Source: RGIG4097 sp964637515 (GTDB lineage Bacteria; Bacillota; Clostridia; Christensenellales; CAG-917). From it: a DNA stretch of 36,814 nucleotides. Location of the stretch: the NCBI GenBank assembly GCA_964637515.1, contig CAZWUI010000015.1, forward strand, positions 1 to 36,814, read 5' to 3'. The notes below the pieces were generated by a model. The model ran no database searches and was not told where the DNA came from. It worked only from the letters and a program-made list of their open reading frames with translations. The position numbers and the translations under genes are program-made. This document shows positions 6,342 through 14,883 of the stretch, one piece after another (the stretch's first letter is position 1; every line of letters begins with the position of its first letter).

Positions 6342-8351
6342 ATGGAAAACAATATTAATTTTGAAAACAACGTGCGCGCGAACGACGCGCAAGCACGCCT
6401 GAACGATGAAGTCAAACAAAACAGAAAGCGTCTTGCTTTCGATATGGTGTATTTCGGAATATGCTATGCGTTTATGGTCGTCATGCTCTCGACCGGGTGG
6501 AACTTTTTCCCGCTCGTCGCTATCGTCCTTGCCTGCGTGACGGGACTCGTGATTTTCATATCCGTGTTGATGAACAAGGAAGTCCGCTTCGTATATAGGC
6601 TCACCTACCTTACGATAGTCTGCGGAACACTCCTGTTCTTCCTGATACACAGCGCGGAACCCTTCGGCAAACGCCTATGGTGGAATCTCGTCCTGACGAT
6701 AGTGCCTATTGCGCTCGCGATTTTGATTCGCTTCTTGCGCGCGGAAAACAAAAAACAAAAGGCAGTGAAAGCGACGGTCGCATTCCTTATGGCGGGGACT
6801 TTGCTCATATACTTCTTCTTTATGAATCTCCGCCTTACCCCCACCGTCGAGCGTATGTGGGAAGGTCACGACGACTATCTCAACTCCCTCACTCCCGACA
6901 AGGCGGATAGCGACTCCCCCAACGTGCTTTTCATTCTCATGGACGATATGGGATACGGCGACATATCTTCATATAGTTATCTCGGCAGTGAAGATGCGAC
7001 CATCAACACCCCCAATATCGACAGTATCGGCGCAAACGGCATATATATGGAAAACTTCTACGCGTCCGCGCCCGTCTGCACTCCTTCTCGTTTCAGTGCG
7101 CTGACAGGCAGATACGCGGCAAGAGGTTATCTCGACAACGTCATCTTCCCCACCACCGTGGAAAGCGACCCTTATTCTATCACGCACTTCGTCAACCCCT
7201 ACCAATTCCTGAATAACGTTGACGGCATTCTCGGGGACGAAATCACAATCGCGGAAGCACTCGGCAGTCTTGGCTACTACACGTCCTGCGTCGGCAAGTG
7301 GAATCTCGGCGACTACGGCGAATATCTCCCCACCAATCAAGGTTTCGACTATTTCTACGGCAGTTACTACGTCAACGATATGACGCCGTACAACTGGGTG
7401 GAAGAAGTGGACGGAGTCGCAACCGAAGTCCGCACAACCTACGACAACAAGGACCAATCCGAAAGCACTCGTATCTTCACGAATAAGGTCAATAGCGAAA
7501 TCGACAAGGCGGTCGAAAACGACGACAAATTCTTCATGTTCTACACGACTCCGTGGCCGCACTTCCCCATCTACTCGGACAACAACGGCAACGGCAAGGG
7601 AGATACGACAGACGATACCTATATCGATTGCATAGAAGAATTTGACCGCGGTCTCGGTGAAATTCTCGACAATCTCAAGGCAAAGGGAGTCTACGACGAC
7701 ACCCTCATCATCTTCACGTCTGACAACGGCCCCGGCAGAGAAGGCGTAACAGGCTCTCTCCGTGGGCGCAAAAACACCACGTTCGAAGGCGGCATGAAAG
7801 TGCCTCTTCTCGTCAGTTACCCCAACGGCGGCGTGGGCGCAGGCACTGCGGTTGAGAACTCCTCTCTCGTCATCAAAAACAACGACGGCACCGCCACAAC
7901 CGCAACCACCAAACGTCTTGAATCGAGTGCAATGCTCACGGATATATTCCCGACCGTGCTCCACTACGTAATGGGCGACAACTACACGCTCCCCGCCGAC
8001 CGCATTATCGACGGTGTAAGTCTTGTAGAACTTTGGAGCGGTAACCTTCCGAAAGACTACCGTGTGCACGACGCACTCTACTATATGAAACGCGGAAAAG
8101 TGCAAGGAATACAAATGGCAGTGGACACTCCCGCCGGCACTTACGACTTCAAATATTACGACAGCGTGCACTCCGAAAACTCCGCATTCATCGACCAATT
8201 CTACAAGAACTACTTGTTCAATTTGGACACCGATCCCGCAGAAGGCTACAACGTTGCAAAGACAAGCCCCGAAATCGCAGAGCAGCTTGACGAACAGTTG
8301 AACGCTTTCCGCGCATCTCTCAAAGAGAACCGCAGAGGTATCATAAAATAA
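6342..8351 (+). CDS. Membrane-anchored type I sulfatase (formylglycine type)
   Basis: A 669-residue protein with about five N-terminal membrane helices (residues 33-155), then a sulfatase domain from about residue 190. The domain starts with metal ligands D201 and D202 (LFILMDDMGYGD) and carries the CTPSR motif at 246-250, where C246 should become formylglycine. A further metal site lies at D461-N462 (TSDNGPG). The layout, five helices plus an alkaline-phosphatase-fold domain, resembles lipoteichoic acid synthase, but the active site is that of true sulfatases. The maturase gene follows directly. The catalytic domain probably faces the outside, though the sequence alone does not settle this. 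The ATG has no ribosome site and lies about nine bases after the -10 hexamer. The substrate is unknown. Confidence 0.9.
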   Translation: MENNINFENNVRANDAQARLNDEVKQNRKRLAFDMVYFGICYAFMVVMLSTGWNFFPLVAIVLACVTGLVIFISVLMNKEVRFVYRLTYLTIVCGTLLFFLIHSAEPFGKRLWWNLVLTIVPIALAILIRFLRAENKKQKAVKATVAFLMAGTLLIYFFFMNLRLTPTVERMWEGHDDYLNSLTPDKADSDSPNVLFILMDDMGYGDISSYSYLGSEDATINTPNIDSIGANGIYMENFYASAPVCTPSRFSALTGRYAARGYLDNVIFPTTVESDPYSITHFVNPYQFLNNVDGILGDEITIAEALGSLGYYTSCVGKWNLGDYGEYLPTNQGFDYFYGSYYVNDMTPYNWVEEVDGVATEVRTTYDNKDQSESTRIFTNKVNSEIDKAVENDDKFFMFYTTPWPHFPIYSDNNGNGKGDTTDDTYIDCIEEFDRGLGEILDNLKAKGVYDDTLIIFTSDNGPGREGVTGSLRGRKNTTFEGGMKVPLLVSYPNGGVGAGTAVENSSLVIKNNDGTATTATTKRLESSAMLTDIFPTVLHYVMGDNYTLPADRIIDGVSLVELWSGNLPKDYRVHDALYYMKRGKVQGIQMAVDTPAGTYDFKYYDSVHSENSAFIDQFYKNYLFNLDTDPAEGYNVAKTSPEIAEQLDEQLNAFRASLKENRRGIIK

Positions 8352-8355
8352 CCAT

Positions 8356-8378
8356 AAACGCACTGTATCCGTGCGTTT
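8356..8378 (+). terminator. Weak hairpin between sulfatase and anSME
   Basis: Stem AAACGCAC / GTGCGTTT with a 7-nt loop, followed by only a very short T run. It may attenuate transcription into the maturase gene or stabilise the sulfatase mRNA rather than end it fully. Confidence 0.4.
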
Positions 8379-8416
8379 TGAGTGGATAAAATCGACAAAA
8401 AGATAACGAGGTAGAT

Positions 8417-9547
8417 ATGCCCCCGCTCTCAATCATGATCAAACCCGCATCTTCGAACTGCAATTTGAGATGCAAATACTGTTTCTATCACGACCTTGCG
8501 GACAACCGCGAGATGCCTTCCCACGGCTTTATGTCCGAGGGCGTTTTGAGGGACGTCTTGAAAAAAGCGTTCGATTTCGCAAACGGCAGTATGGTGATGA
8601 TTTCCTTTCAGGGCGGTGAGCCTTTGCTTGCAGGCAAGGACTTTTTCAGACGCTTCGCTGCTATGCTCCCCGAGCTCAATCGCAAGGGTAGCGCAGTGCA
8701 CGTAGGGGTGCAAACCAACGGCACTCTCATCGACGAAGAATGGTGCGAGATCTTCAAACGTAATCACTATCTCGTGGGACTCTCCCTTGACGGCGACGCA
8801 GTTACGGACTATCTGCGCATAGACGCAAAGGGTGAGCCTACCTTTGAAAAAGCGTACGCGGGCGCAAAACTCTTGCAGGCAAAAGGTGTGGATTTCAACG
8901 TTCTCACCGTCTTGACGAAACCCGTCGTGGACAACATATCGAGAGTGTATTCATTCTTCCGCAAAAACAAGTTCAAACACCTGCAATTCATCCCCTGCCT
9001 TAAACCTATCGGCGGTGCGCCGAAAGCGGATACACCCGAGGACTTCTACCGCAACGGAGACGAGGCGGAGCGCATCGAAGAAGCGGATTTCAACATAACG
9101 TCCGAAGACTACGAAATCTTTCTCAAAAAAGCGTTTTCACTCTATCTCAAAGACTATATCGACGGCAGATATACCTCGGTCAGACTCTTTGACAACTTCG
9201 TGCGTCTTGCGCACTCCCAACGCGCCGAGCAATGCGGTATGAACGGACATTGCACCCACCAGTACGTCATCGAAGCGGACGGCGAAGTCTACCCCTGCGA
9301 CTTCTACTGCCTTGACGAATATTCTCTGGGCAATATTAAAGATACCGATTTCTTCGCACTCGAGCGCAATCCCAAGGCGGTCAAATTCATCGAAGAAAGC
9401 CTTGGTATCGAAGAAAAATGCAAGGAATGCAACTACTACCGCCTTTGCAAAAACGGTTGCAAACGCGAGCGCATCGACCTTGACAAATGCAATGCGTACA
9501 AGAACTTCTTCCCCTACGCCTTGCCACACTTGAAAAGGATGAGTTAA
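8417..9547 (+). CDS. Anaerobic sulfatase-maturating radical SAM enzyme (anSME)
   Basis: A 376-residue radical SAM/SPASM enzyme that should oxidise the active-site cysteine of sulfatases to formylglycine without oxygen. The N terminus (PPLSIMIKPASSNCNLRCKY) carries the CxxxCxxC cluster motif and closely resembles the clostridial enzyme anSMEcpe. The SAM-binding motif FQGGEPLL and the segment VGVQTNGTLIDEEW follow. The C-terminal SPASM region has the expected cysteines for two auxiliary clusters (CGMNGHCTHQ, YPCDFYCL, EEKCKECNYYRLCKNGCKR). A GAGG precedes the ATG. The gene follows the sulfatase by 65 bp and the peptidase starts two bases later, so all three are probably co-expressed. The adjacent CTPSR sulfatase is the obvious target. 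Confidence 0.93.
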   Translation: MPPLSIMIKPASSNCNLRCKYCFYHDLADNREMPSHGFMSEGVLRDVLKKAFDFANGSMVMISFQGGEPLLAGKDFFRRFAAMLPELNRKGSAVHVGVQTNGTLIDEEWCEIFKRNHYLVGLSLDGDAVTDYLRIDAKGEPTFEKAYAGAKLLQAKGVDFNVLTVLTKPVVDNISRVYSFFRKNKFKHLQFIPCLKPIGGAPKADTPEDFYRNGDEAERIEEADFNITSEDYEIFLKKAFSLYLKDYIDGRYTSVRLFDNFVRLAHSQRAEQCGMNGHCTHQYVIEADGEVYPCDFYCLDEYSLGNIKDTDFFALERNPKAVKFIEESLGIEEKCKECNYYRLCKNGCKRERIDLDKCNAYKNFFPYALPHLKRMS

Positions 9548-9548
9548 T

Positions 9549-10511
9549 ATGAATATCACCATACCAAAAGGCATATCAATCGGACACGCAAACGACGACT
9601 ACACGGGCGTCACCGTCATCATAGCAAAAGACGGTGCGACTGGCGGTTGTGACTGTCGTGGCGGTGCGCCCGGAACGAGAGAAACGGACCTTCTCCGCCC
9701 CGAAAAAATGATGGACAAAATCAATGCAGTCGTGCTTGCGGGCGGCAGTGCATACGGACTCGAAGCAAGCACGGGCGTGATGAATTATCTCCGCGAAAAT
9801 GGTGTCGGCTACCGCACGGCAGGGAAAATAGTCCCTATCGTTACGGGTGCCGTCATCTTCGACTTGAACGCAAAAGGCTACCACTACCCAACCGCAGAAA
9901 TGGGAGTTAAAGCATGCGAAAACGCAGGCTCAAGTCTTGATTTTGGTCAAATCGGCGTTGGCAAGGGCGCAACCGTGGGCAAAATCCGTGGTATGAAATT
10001 TTGCGATAAGTCGGGAGTCGGCGCGGCAACAGTCAAGGTGTGCGGAGTCACCGTCACCGCAGTCGTAGCAGTCAACGCTATGGGGGATGTCGTCAACCCC
10101 GACACCAACGAAATCATCGCGGGTGCGCATGCAAACGACGGCTCTTTCATCAATACGAACAAGTGTATGCTCGAAGGCTCTTTCATGAAACTCGCTCTCG
10201 GCAAAAACACCACTATCGGCTGTATACTCACAAACGCAAAACTCTCGAAAGTCCAAGCGAATAAACTTGCGTCAATCTCCCACAACGGACTTGCAAGAAC
10301 AATCCGCCCCGTTCATACAGACTACGACGGAGACACAATGTTTTGTCTTGCGACGGGCGCGCGCCCCGTCGTCAACTTCGCACTTCTTCAAGTCGCGGCG
10401 GTCGAAGCAACCGAAAAGGCGATCTTGAACGCCGTCTCGTCGGGCGTCGGCTACACCGTCCTATCGGACGACTTGGACGACAGTCTCGGACTTCCATGTG
10501 AATCGGAATAA
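9549..10511 (+). CDS. P1-family (S58, DmpA-type) aminopeptidase
   Basis: A 320-residue member of the P1/DmpA group of self-cleaving N-terminal nucleophile hydrolases, recognisable from GISIGHANDDYTGVTVI, VVLAGGSAYGLEASTGVM and the late NTTIGC segment. Related enzymes cut themselves just before a Ser or Thr to expose the nucleophile; here the cut is expected between N220 and T221. Members hydrolyse small peptides, D-amino acid amides or beta-peptides, and the substrate here cannot be told. No signal peptide is seen, so it is likely cytoplasmic. The ATG lies one base after the anSME stop, with AAAGGA upstream, and a strong terminator follows. A link with sulfatase action is not obvious. Confidence 0.85.
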   Translation: MNITIPKGISIGHANDDYTGVTVIIAKDGATGGCDCRGGAPGTRETDLLRPEKMMDKINAVVLAGGSAYGLEASTGVMNYLRENGVGYRTAGKIVPIVTGAVIFDLNAKGYHYPTAEMGVKACENAGSSLDFGQIGVGKGATVGKIRGMKFCDKSGVGAATVKVCGVTVTAVVAVNAMGDVVNPDTNEIIAGAHANDGSFINTNKCMLEGSFMKLALGKNTTIGCILTNAKLSKVQANKLASISHNGLARTIRPVHTDYDGDTMFCLATGARPVVNFALLQVAAVEATEKAILNAVSSGVGYTVLSDDLDDSLGLPCESE

Positions 10512-10512
10512 G

Positions 10513-10543
10513 AAAAACGCTTTCGCCGGAAAGCGTTTTTTAT
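10513..10543. terminator. Bidirectional intrinsic terminator
   Basis: Twelve-bp stem AAAAACGCTTTC / GAAAGCGTTTTT with a GCCG tetraloop. T runs on both strands let it end both the peptidase operon (plus) and the ABC exporter gene (minus). Confidence 0.9.
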
Positions 10544-10591
10544 TATCCCGAGCGAGCACGGGAATTGTGCCGTCTCCGAAAGAGAACCGCT

Positions 10592-12331
10592 CTATTTCAG
10601 TTGGGAGTTGTAGAGTAACTTGTAGATGCCGTTTTCTTTGGACATCAATTCATCGTGAGTGCCTTCTTCCGCAATTATGCCGTCGCTGACGACAAGGATT
10701 CTGTCCGCATTTTTGACGGTGGACAGCCTGTGCGCAACCACAAGAGTCGTGCGACCTTCGCTAAGTCCGTAAAGCGCATTTTGGACGGTTGCTTCGGTTG
10801 CGTTGTCAAGGGCAGAAGTCGCCTCGTCGAGTATCAATACGGACGGGTTTTTGAGAAATACGCGTGCGATACTCAAACGTTGTTTTTGTCCGCCTGACAG
10901 TTTTATTCCTCTTTCCCCTATTTGCGTGTCGTAGCCGTCGGGCAGAGAAACAATATAGTCGTGGATTTCCGCTCGTTTTGCGGCGGTGACGATTTCATCG
11001 TCGCTAGCATCCGGGTTGCCGTAGGCGATATTCTCTTTGAAAGTCCCTGTGAAAAGGAAAACGTCTTGTTGGACTATGCCGATATTTTTGCGGAGAGAGC
11101 GATTGGAAATTTTTGAAATCGGCTCGTCGTCGAGATAAATCATTCCTTCGTCAATTGTGTAAAACTTGGGGATAAGGTGGCATATAGTGGTTTTTCCGCC
11201 GCCGCTTGCGCCTACGAGGGCGTACGTCTTGCCGACGGGGACGTGGAAGGATACGTCATCGAGCACTTTCGTGCCGTTGCCATAGTCGAAACTCACGTTT
11301 TCAAAGCGGACGTCCCCTGCGAGTTTATCCACATCCTTTGCGTCTTCGTCCTCTTTTTCAATCGGCACGTCCATAATTGCGACGAAACGGCGGAAACCGG
11401 TAACGCCGTCTTGCAACTGCTCGAAAAAGGTGATGAGCGTTTGTATGGGGGACACAAACAAATTTATCGAAATCATAAACGCGACAAGGTCGACGTAGTC
11501 GAAATTCGCACTGTCGTAGATACAGAATAGTCCGCCTGCAAGCAAGACGATGACGTTGTAAATCTGCGTGACGAAATTCATACTCGACGTGAAAGTCGCC
11601 ATGGCTTTGTACGCTTTGCTTCTTGCCCCCACGAATGCGGAATTATTGCGTTCGAATTTTGCTTGCTCATACTCTCCGTTTGCGTACGCTTTCGCGACTC
11701 TGATACCCGCAATACTGTTTTCAAGGGTTGCATTGATACCGCCGATCTCTTCTCTGCTCTTGCGGAAAGCGGTGTTCATATTCTTTCTGCATGCGAAAGC
11801 AATCAGGAACAATATCGGCAAAAACGCAAATATAATCAGGGATAATTTCCAGCTTATCGTGCAGAGATAGACGAAAGAGCCTATCGTTACGAAAGTGGTT
11901 ATGAACAGATTTTCAGGCCCGTGGTGCGCAAGTTCGCTGACGTCGAAAAGGTCGTTGGTCATCCTAGTCATCAACTGCCCTGTTTCGTTGTTGTCGTAGA
12001 AAGAATAAGGCAATTTTTCGAGATGCTCGAACAGGTCGGAGCGCATTTTTGCCTGCATCTTGACACCCATAACGTGTCCGTAGTAGTTGATATAATAGTT
12101 CATGCCCGCACGCAACACGTAGATTGCAAGCAAAACTCCGCAAAGGATAAGCATTTCTTTGAGGAGTCCGTTCGGAATGCACTCGTCAAGCACACGCGTC
12201 GAAATCATAGGATACAAAAGTCCGCTCACCGAAAAGACGAACGAACAAAACATATCCGTTGCAAAGGTTCTTTTGTGCGGTTTGTAGTACGCAACGAATC
12301 TTTTTAGTAACGACGATTTTTCTTTTTTCAT
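10592..12331 (-). CDS. ABC exporter, fused membrane and ATPase domains
   Basis: A 579-residue half-transporter: six membrane helices (to about residue 310) fused to an ATPase domain. The ATPase has Walker A GASGGGKTT (about 374-382), a Q-loop in GIVQQDVFLF, signature LSGGQKQR, Walker B VLILDEATSALD and the switch histidine in VVAHRLSTV. Such proteins act as homodimers or heterodimers exporting lipids, drugs or peptides; no partner half is adjacent, so a homodimer is likely. The ATG at 12331 has GGAG four bases upstream; the ATG at 12343 has none. It follows the symporter gene across a strong hairpin. Confidence 0.9.
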   Translation of the reverse strand: MKKEKSSLLKRFVAYYKPHKRTFATDMFCSFVFSVSGLLYPMISTRVLDECIPNGLLKEMLILCGVLLAIYVLRAGMNYYINYYGHVMGVKMQAKMRSDLFEHLEKLPYSFYDNNETGQLMTRMTNDLFDVSELAHHGPENLFITTFVTIGSFVYLCTISWKLSLIIFAFLPILFLIAFACRKNMNTAFRKSREEIGGINATLENSIAGIRVAKAYANGEYEQAKFERNNSAFVGARSKAYKAMATFTSSMNFVTQIYNVIVLLAGGLFCIYDSANFDYVDLVAFMISINLFVSPIQTLITFFEQLQDGVTGFRRFVAIMDVPIEKEDEDAKDVDKLAGDVRFENVSFDYGNGTKVLDDVSFHVPVGKTYALVGASGGGKTTICHLIPKFYTIDEGMIYLDDEPISKISNRSLRKNIGIVQQDVFLFTGTFKENIAYGNPDASDDEIVTAAKRAEIHDYIVSLPDGYDTQIGERGIKLSGGQKQRLSIARVFLKNPSVLILDEATSALDNATEATVQNALYGLSEGRTTLVVAHRLSTVKNADRILVVSDGIIAEEGTHDELMSKENGIYKLLYNSQLK

Positions 12332-12345
12332 ATATCTCCGCATTA

Positions 12346-12374
12346 TGAAAGCCGATGAATTTCATCGGCTTTCA
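12346..12374 (-). terminator. Intercistronic hairpin between symporter and ABC exporter
   Basis: A 12-bp perfect stem (TGAAAGCCGATG with CATCGGCTTTCA) and a 5-nt loop. On the minus strand it is followed by TAATGCGGAG, the ABC gene's ribosome site, and not by a T tract. It may therefore be an mRNA stability or translation element rather than a full terminator. Confidence 0.5.
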
Positions 12375-12379
12375 ACTGT

Positions 12380-14005
12380 TTATTCACTGATTTCTTCTTT
12401 CACTACGGCAGGATTTTTCCCAATCCCCGCAAACGATTTTGCAAGCGTGTCGTCGCTGACTTTACACTTCTTTCCAAAGATAAGGCTTGCAATCGGAGTG
12501 ATAAGCATACTGCCGACCATGGTACATACGCCGATGAAAGGACTCTTTCCGATGCCTGCCTTGAATGCTTCGCCGAAAGTGGGATCGACACCTGCGGATT
12601 GTTTGACGTAGTAGCCGAGACCGATGATGAGCGCAAACGTGAGAAGAAGACTGAACGCAATTGACGCATATGCTCCCGCTTTGTTTGCTTTTTTGCTGTA
12701 TAAACCGTAGATGTACGGTCCGATGAAGCAACCTGCGATTGCGCCCCAACTCAAACTCATCATGCTGACGATAGCGTCGATTTCGACGATTGCAAGCACC
12801 GCGGAAATTGCGACGAATACAAGGCACAAAACTCTCAACAAAATCTGCATATTGGAGTCGGGCATATCCTTTTTCACGTAGCCTTTGACGAAGTCCACCG
12901 TAACCGTCGAGCTTGACGACATGGAAAGTGCGGCAAGTGTGGACATCGACGCCGCAAACAACAGGACTACGATGAGTCCAAGCATTGCGGACGGCAGATT
13001 TTCCACTATCATTGCAGGCATAAGCTTGTCGAAGTTCCCGCCGAGTTCGTTTTGGAAGGTGTCCACGGATACGAATCTCGTGATCATACTTCCCATGAAG
13101 TACGCACCGCAACCCACGATTGCCGCAAACACCGTGGATATGATCGTGCCTCTCTTGATCGCCTTATCGTCCTTGATTGCGTAGAATTTGTGGACGGATT
13201 GCGGAAGTCCCCAAATTCCGAAAGACGTGAGCAATACGAGAATTATCACGTTGAAAAGTTGGTTGTCAAGGAAGGTTTTTCCTTCGGGAGTGGTTGCGTT
13301 AGGGATAAAGGTGAGGTTTGCGTCGTTCCAAAGCGCAGAGAGTCCTTCCCCCCAATTCATCTTGTCGTTGCCAAGGAACATGAACACCGCCGCCGTTACG
13401 CCAACAAGCATGATGATGCCTTGAATGAAGTCCGTGACGGTGGTTGCGAAGTAGCCGCCAAGGAAGAGATAGACCGCAGTGAGTCCCGCAAGAATGACTA
13501 TGCACCACATTGCGTCGATGCCGAGCACCGCCTCGAAAATGTAGCCCATACCCTGATAGACCGATGCGGAATACGGCAACAGGAAGATGAAGATGACGAG
13601 AGATGCGACGAGTTTGATATGCGAACTTTCATATCTCTTCTCAAAAAATTCGGGCATAGTGCGCGCACCCAAAGAAGAGGTCATGAGTTTGGTGCGTTTT
13701 GCAAGCACAATCCAAGCAAAGAGAGTGCCGAAAATCATATTGCCTATCCCCGTCCAGACCGCAGACAAGCCGAAAGACCAACCGAATTTGCCGGCATATC
13801 CGACGAATACGACTGCGGAAAAGTAGGTTGCGCCGTAGGCAAAAGCACTGAGCCAACCGCCTACGCCCTTGTTTGCAAACATAAATCCTTCAACTGAAAG
13901 ACTCTTTTTTCTAGTGATGAATGCCACCGCAAGAATGACTGCGATGTAAATGCCAAAAATGAGCCATTGCGGCCAAACTTCGGCTGATGATAATATAGTA
14001 GACAT
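12380..14005 (-). CDS. Sodium:solute symporter (SSS family)
   Basis: A 541-residue integral membrane protein with about 13 hydrophobic segments, of the sodium:solute symporter family related to PutP. Recognisable parts are the first helix (PQWLIFGIYIAVILAVAFIT), the GGWLSAFAYGATYFSAVVFVG segment of helices 2-3, and the long run PSAMLGLIVVLLFAASMSTLAALSMSSSSTV, which matches the sodium-site helix of the family. It should import an organic solute with sodium; the substrate cannot be deduced. Start at 14005 with GGAG upstream. A small hairpin separates it from the HAD gene before it. Confidence 0.9.
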   Translation of the reverse strand: MSTILSSAEVWPQWLIFGIYIAVILAVAFITRKKSLSVEGFMFANKGVGGWLSAFAYGATYFSAVVFVGYAGKFGWSFGLSAVWTGIGNMIFGTLFAWIVLAKRTKLMTSSLGARTMPEFFEKRYESSHIKLVASLVIFIFLLPYSASVYQGMGYIFEAVLGIDAMWCIVILAGLTAVYLFLGGYFATTVTDFIQGIIMLVGVTAAVFMFLGNDKMNWGEGLSALWNDANLTFIPNATTPEGKTFLDNQLFNVIILVLLTSFGIWGLPQSVHKFYAIKDDKAIKRGTIISTVFAAIVGCGAYFMGSMITRFVSVDTFQNELGGNFDKLMPAMIVENLPSAMLGLIVVLLFAASMSTLAALSMSSSSTVTVDFVKGYVKKDMPDSNMQILLRVLCLVFVAISAVLAIVEIDAIVSMMSLSWGAIAGCFIGPYIYGLYSKKANKAGAYASIAFSLLLTFALIIGLGYYVKQSAGVDPTFGEAFKAGIGKSPFIGVCTMVGSMLITPIASLIFGKKCKVSDDTLAKSFAGIGKNPAVVKEEISE

Positions 14006-14029
14006 AAAATAATTCTCCGAATAATAAGC

Positions 14030-14042
14030 GCGACCGAGTCGC
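14030..14042 (-). other. Small hairpin between HAD phosphatase and symporter
   Basis: GCGAC-CGA-GTCGC, a 5-bp stem with a 3-nt loop, in the 45-bp gap. On the minus strand it is followed by GCTTATTATT, so weak termination or mRNA processing is possible. Confidence 0.35.
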
Positions 14043-14050
14043 AGGCGATA

Positions 14051-14842
14051 TTAGTCGCCGAGTAGCGCGGGAATATCCTTGACGAAATCAAGCACGTAAT
14101 CGGGTTTGATTTTGCTCTTGTCCGCCATCTCCTTCGTGGTTTCTCCAGAAAGCACGAGAATGGATACGAATCCGCAGTTTTTGCCGAAAGCCACGTCCGT
14201 GTAGAGTCTGTCTCCCACCATAGCGATTTTCTTCGGGGGAAGATTATACTTCTTGGAAATGCGCACTCCCGCCTCTTTGTGAGGTTTGCCCATGATGACG
14301 TCGGGTGTGCGACCGACGGTCAATCTTATTGCCTCTATCATTGCGCCTATGTCGGGCATAGGGCAGTTGGGTGCGGGGCAAAAATAGTCGGGGTGTGTGG
14401 CTATATAAGGCAATCCGTTGTTCACGTAACTGCAGAATCTATACAAGCGGTCGTAGGTGAGAGAGGTGTCGAAACCGATGACGGCTACGTCGGGATTTTC
14501 ATCCACTACCTCAATACCATACAACTCAAATTCACTCCTTAAACGTTCGTTTCCGAGCAGATAAACCTTCTTTCCGCGATAATTATCGAGAATATACTCA
14601 CAGGTAACTTGTCCGCTGGTGTAAATTTCGTCGCTATACGTGCGCAGACCGAGGTTGTTGAGTCTTGCGATATAGTCGACGTGCATACGGGAAGAATTGT
14701 TTGTGAAAAAGCAGACGCGTTTGCCGAGTTTTCTGAGCTCGTCAATCGCGCCGAAAGCGCCGTTGATTTCGTTGTCCCCGATATAGACGGTGCCGTCGAG
14801 GTCAAACAAAAATAATTCTACGTCTTTGATGTCCTTTTTCAT
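14051..14842 (-). CDS. HAD-superfamily IIA phosphatase (NagD-like)
   Basis: A 263-residue haloacid dehalogenase phosphatase of subclass IIA. It shows the nucleophile motif FLFDLDGTVYIG (D14 nucleophile, D16 acid), motif II CFFTNNSS, a cap domain in the middle, then MGKPHKEAG and motif IV MVGDRLYTD with the magnesium ligands. NagD-type enzymes dephosphorylate sugar phosphates and nucleotides; the natural substrate is not known here. I prefer the ATG at 14842 (AAGGGA upstream) to a TTG at 14887 that overlaps the previous stop codon. It follows the DHQS-like gene by 41 bp. Confidence 0.88.
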   Translation of the reverse strand: MKKDIKDVELFLFDLDGTVYIGDNEINGAFGAIDELRKLGKRVCFFTNNSSRMHVDYIARLNNLGLRTYSDEIYTSGQVTCEYILDNYRGKKVYLLGNERLRSEFELYGIEVVDENPDVAVIGFDTSLTYDRLYRFCSYVNNGLPYIATHPDYFCPAPNCPMPDIGAMIEAIRLTVGRTPDVIMGKPHKEAGVRISKKYNLPPKKIAMVGDRLYTDVAFGKNCGFVSILVLSGETTKEMADKSKIKPDYVLDFVKDIPALLGD

Positions 14843-14883
14843 TTTTCCCTTTTGTGTTGTATCATTCACCCGAGGGTGTTTTT

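Noticed and set aside
6969..8432. Long minus-strand ORF of 487 codons opposite the sulfatase
   Set aside because: It is the codon-bias shadow of the sulfatase gene, with a valine/cysteine-rich composition and no recognisable domain or ribosome site.
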